The notes beneath the pieces were generated by a model that had not been told where the DNA came from, ran no database searches, and saw only the letters and a program-made list of their open reading frames with translations. This document shows positions 49,021 through 50,684 of a stretch of DNA of 50,684 nucleotides, one piece after another; within the stretch, counting starts at the first letter, position 1; each line of letters starts with the position of its first letter. A program made the position numbers and the translations under genes. Source of the DNA: Rhodocyclaceae bacterium (GTDB lineage Bacteria > Pseudomonadota > Gammaproteobacteria > Burkholderiales > Rhodocyclaceae); contig VIKE01000031.1 in the NCBI GenBank assembly GCA_008080565.1, forward strand, positions 47,679 through 98,362, given 5' to 3'.

Positions 49021-49871
49021 GTTTTGCCTTGAATGGCGTGGGGCTGACCCACGCCAATGGTTTTGCCGCGCTGCAAGACGTTACGCTGCGGGCGGAAAAG
49101 GGCGAGCGCATCGCCCTGATCGGCCCTTCCGGCGCAGGCAAGACCTCGCTGCTTTCCGTGCTCGGCACGGCGTTGGCGCCGACCGCCGGCACGGCCGAGG
49201 TTTTGGATTTTGGCCAAAATATCTCCCCCAAGGGGACTTCCTTCGGGGCGCGGTTGACCGTGGAACTGGCCAAACTGCGCGCCCGCATCGGCACTGTCCA
49301 TCAAGCGCCGCCGATACCCGGCCGGCAGCGGGTGGTCACGGCCGTCCTGGCCGGCAAGCTCGGTCAATGGCCGGCCTGGAAGTCGCTGGCCTCGCTGCTC
49401 TATCCGCTCGACGTTCCGGGCGCCCGTGCCGCGCTCGAACGCGTCGATCTGGCCGACAAGCTGTTCGCCCGTTGCGACCAGCTTTCCGGCGGCCAGTTGC
49501 AGCGCGTCGGCATAGCACGCGTGCTCTACCAGCAGCCCGAGCTGATCCTCGCCGACGAACCGGTTTCCGCCCTCGACCCGACGCTGGCCCTGGCCACCAT
49601 CCGCCTGCTCATCGCCGACGCCGAAGCACGCGGCGCGACGCTGGTCGCCAGCCTGCACGCCGTCGATCTGGCCATCGGCAATTTCTCGCGGATCGTCGGC
49701 GTCCGAGCGGGGCAGATCGCCTTCGACCTGCCGGCCAGCGAAGTCAGCGTGCCCATGTTGCACGAGCTCTACGCCAGCGAAGGCGAGGAGCTGCCGGTGC
49801 AGGCGCACGAGCAGCACTTCCAGCCGCCAGCCGCCGCCAACGACGCGGCCACCCGCGCCGCATGTTGCTGA
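49017..49871 (+). CDS. PhnC-like ABC importer ATPase
   Basis: ATP-binding subunit, 284 residues: Walker [11 protein letters not shown]-loop [23 protein letters not shown] (PhnC-like), signature [16 protein letters not shown], Walker [14 protein letters not shown] and H-loop [10 protein letters not shown]. The GTG start overlaps the stop of the binding-protein gene. Between Walker A and the Q-loop it carries an extra stretch (about [15 protein letters not shown]) encoded by an expanded dispersed repeat copy. It overlaps the permease start by ten bases. Confidence 0.88.
   Translation: MSFALNGVGLTHANGFAALQDVTLRAEKGERIALIGPSGAGKTSLLSVLGTALAPTAGTAEVLDFGQNISPKGTSFGARLTVELAKLRARIGTVHQAPPIPGRQRVVTAVLAGKLGQWPAWKSLASLLYPLDVPGARAALERVDLADKLFARCDQLSGGQLQRVGIARVLYQQPELILADEPVSALDPTLALATIRLLIADAEARGATLVASLHAVDLAIGNFSRIVGVRAGQIAFDLPASEVSVPMLHELYASEGEELPVQAHEQHFQPPAAANDAATRAACC
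49206..49265 (+). repeat. Dispersed repeat, expanded copy in PhnC-like gene
   Basis: GATTTTGGCC and the core CGGTTGACCGTGGAA are separated by about 25 extra bases that include CCCCCAAGGGG and CTTCGGGG. In sense orientation within the reading frame. Confidence 0.55.
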
Positions 49872-50680
49872 ATCCAGCTGAGCGCGACCCGGCGGCACGC
49901 TCCCGCCTGATCGGCGCCTTGGCCACGCTGGTCATCCTCTGGCCGCTGTTTCAGGCTGCCGAGGTCAAGCCCGGCGTGCTGTTCGACCCGAGCAACCTCA
50001 AAGTCATCGGCAACTTCCTGGCCGGCTTTCTGCCGCCGGAAACCGGTGGCGAATTCATGGGTTATCTGGCCAAGGCAACGCTCGAAACGCTGGCCATCGC
50101 CACGGCCGGCATGGCGCTGGCCTTTCTGATCGCCGTGCCGATGGGTTATCTGGCGACCGGCGCCGGGCGCGAAAAGGCGACGCTCAACCCCGTCACGCGC
50201 AGTCTGCTGACCATCCTGCGCGGCATTCCCGAGCTGGTCTGGGCGCTCGTTTTCGTCCGGGTCTTCGGCCTCGGTCCGGCCGCCGGCGTGCTGGCGCTGG
50301 GCCTGACTTACGGCGGCATGCTGGCCAAGGTCTATGCCGAAATCCTCGAATCGGTCGACGCCGCCCCAGCCCGGGCGCTGCGTCACAACGGCGCCGGCCG
50401 GCCGCTGGCCATCCTCTACGGGCTGATTCCGCAGGCTTCGAAGGAACTGGCCTCGTACACGGTTTATCGCTGGGAATGCGCCATTCGCGCCTCGGTGGTC
50501 ATGGGCTTCGTCGGCGCCGGCGGGCTCGGCCAGCTCATGGATCAAGCGATGAAAATGCTCAACGGCGGCGAGGCGGCGACCATCCTGCTCGCCTTCATGG
50601 TCCTCGTTTTCGCCGCCGACGGCTTCTCGGGCTGGCGCTGGTCGTCAGCATCGTCGCCAGCTTCAATTATTTGGAAATAG
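49862..50680 (+). CDS. PhnE-like ABC importer permease, odd C-terminus
   Basis: Inner-membrane permease of the importer. About 255 residues read normally: membrane segments ([36 protein letters not shown]), [33 protein letters not shown], and the EAA-type loop [31 protein letters not shown]. After AADGFSGW the sequence turns into [15 protein letters not shown] and stops at 50680, unlike a permease end. The bases from 50632 instead encode a second permease start in another frame. Either natural overlap or a deletion joining two genes. Confidence 0.8.
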   Translation: MLLNPAERDPAARSRLIGALATLVILWPLFQAAEVKPGVLFDPSNLKVIGNFLAGFLPPETGGEFMGYLAKATLETLAIATAGMALAFLIAVPMGYLATGAGREKATLNPVTRSLLTILRGIPELVWALVFVRVFGLGPAAGVLALGLTYGGMLAKVYAEILESVDAAPARALRHNGAGRPLAILYGLIPQASKELASYTVYRWECAIRASVVMGFVGAGGLGQLMDQAMKMLNGGEAATILLAFMVLVFAADGFSGWRWSSASSPASIIWK

Positions 50681-50684
50681 GTCT
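50632..50684 (+). pseudogene. Start of a second PhnE-like permease, no start codon
   Basis: In frame with CTG 50632 the bases read [17 protein letters not shown], the typical opening membrane segment of a PhnE2 permease. No ATG, GTG or TTG precedes it nearby in frame, and it overlaps the end of the first permease. It runs off the right edge. Suggests loss of a short piece at about 50630, or an unusual fusion. Confidence 0.45.

Overview
The window reads as chromosome of a GC-rich betaproteobacterium, most likely Rhodocyclales (Dechloromonas/Azonexus-like). The grounds are the gene content and order (ntrYX-trkAH-hemE-priA, def-fmt-rsmB, the non-E. coli type gshA-gshB pair, metH behind an S-adenosylhomocysteine riboswitch) and codon use. 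This is family recognition by eye; no database was searched. No tRNA, rRNA, CRISPR array, prophage or insertion sequence was seen.

Layout. 1-6.1 kb: glutathione synthesis (gshB, gshA), an ABC-F ATPase (ybiT) broken in its first Walker A motif, a SRPBCC protein, rsuA and oxyR. 6.1-10.9 kb, minus strand: topB, dprA and a LysM protein. 11-12.4 kb: def-fmt. 12.5-14.8 kb, minus strand: a ribbon-helix-helix protein, a DJ-1/PfpI protein, AdoMet decarboxylase and a secreted P1-type nuclease. 14.9-24 kb, plus strand: rsmB, a DUF4390 protein, ntrY, ntrX (frameshifted), trkA (internally shortened), trkH, hemE. 24.0-24.28 kb: an AT-rich gap with DnaA boxes. 24.3-36 kb: priA, an EF-hand-like protein, an MFS-MOSC-fructokinase-methyltransferase-like cluster, small phosphorelay-type proteins, a cell-wall amidase, murB and an SbmA/YddA-like ABC protein. 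36-39.8 kb: metH with its riboswitch and promoter. 40.1-42.2 kb: an isolated 704-residue protein with HEPN-like motifs. 42.4-44.3 kb: an ADP-ribosylglycohydrolase-fold protein and a YghU-type glutathione transferase. 44.5-47.9 kb: a sigma54-type two-component pair. 48-50.7 kb: a PhnD/PhnC/PhnE-like oxyanion (possibly selenate) ABC importer running off the window.

Three signals are not explained by the gene list. (1) A short dispersed repeat with core CCGGTTGACCGTGGCAA, preceded by two T-rich tracts, occurs about eleven times in both orientations, between genes and inside variable linkers of coding sequences; one copy forms a signal peptide. It may be an uptake-sequence-like or miniature mobile element. 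(2) Two parS-like ParB sites (6.06 and 13.9 kb) and a DnaA-box/AT-rich cluster (24.0-24.3 kb) suggest an origin-proximal region. (3) Three conserved genes (ybiT, ntrX, trkA), and possibly the phnE end, look as if internal segments were lost, which needs checking as biology versus assembly error.
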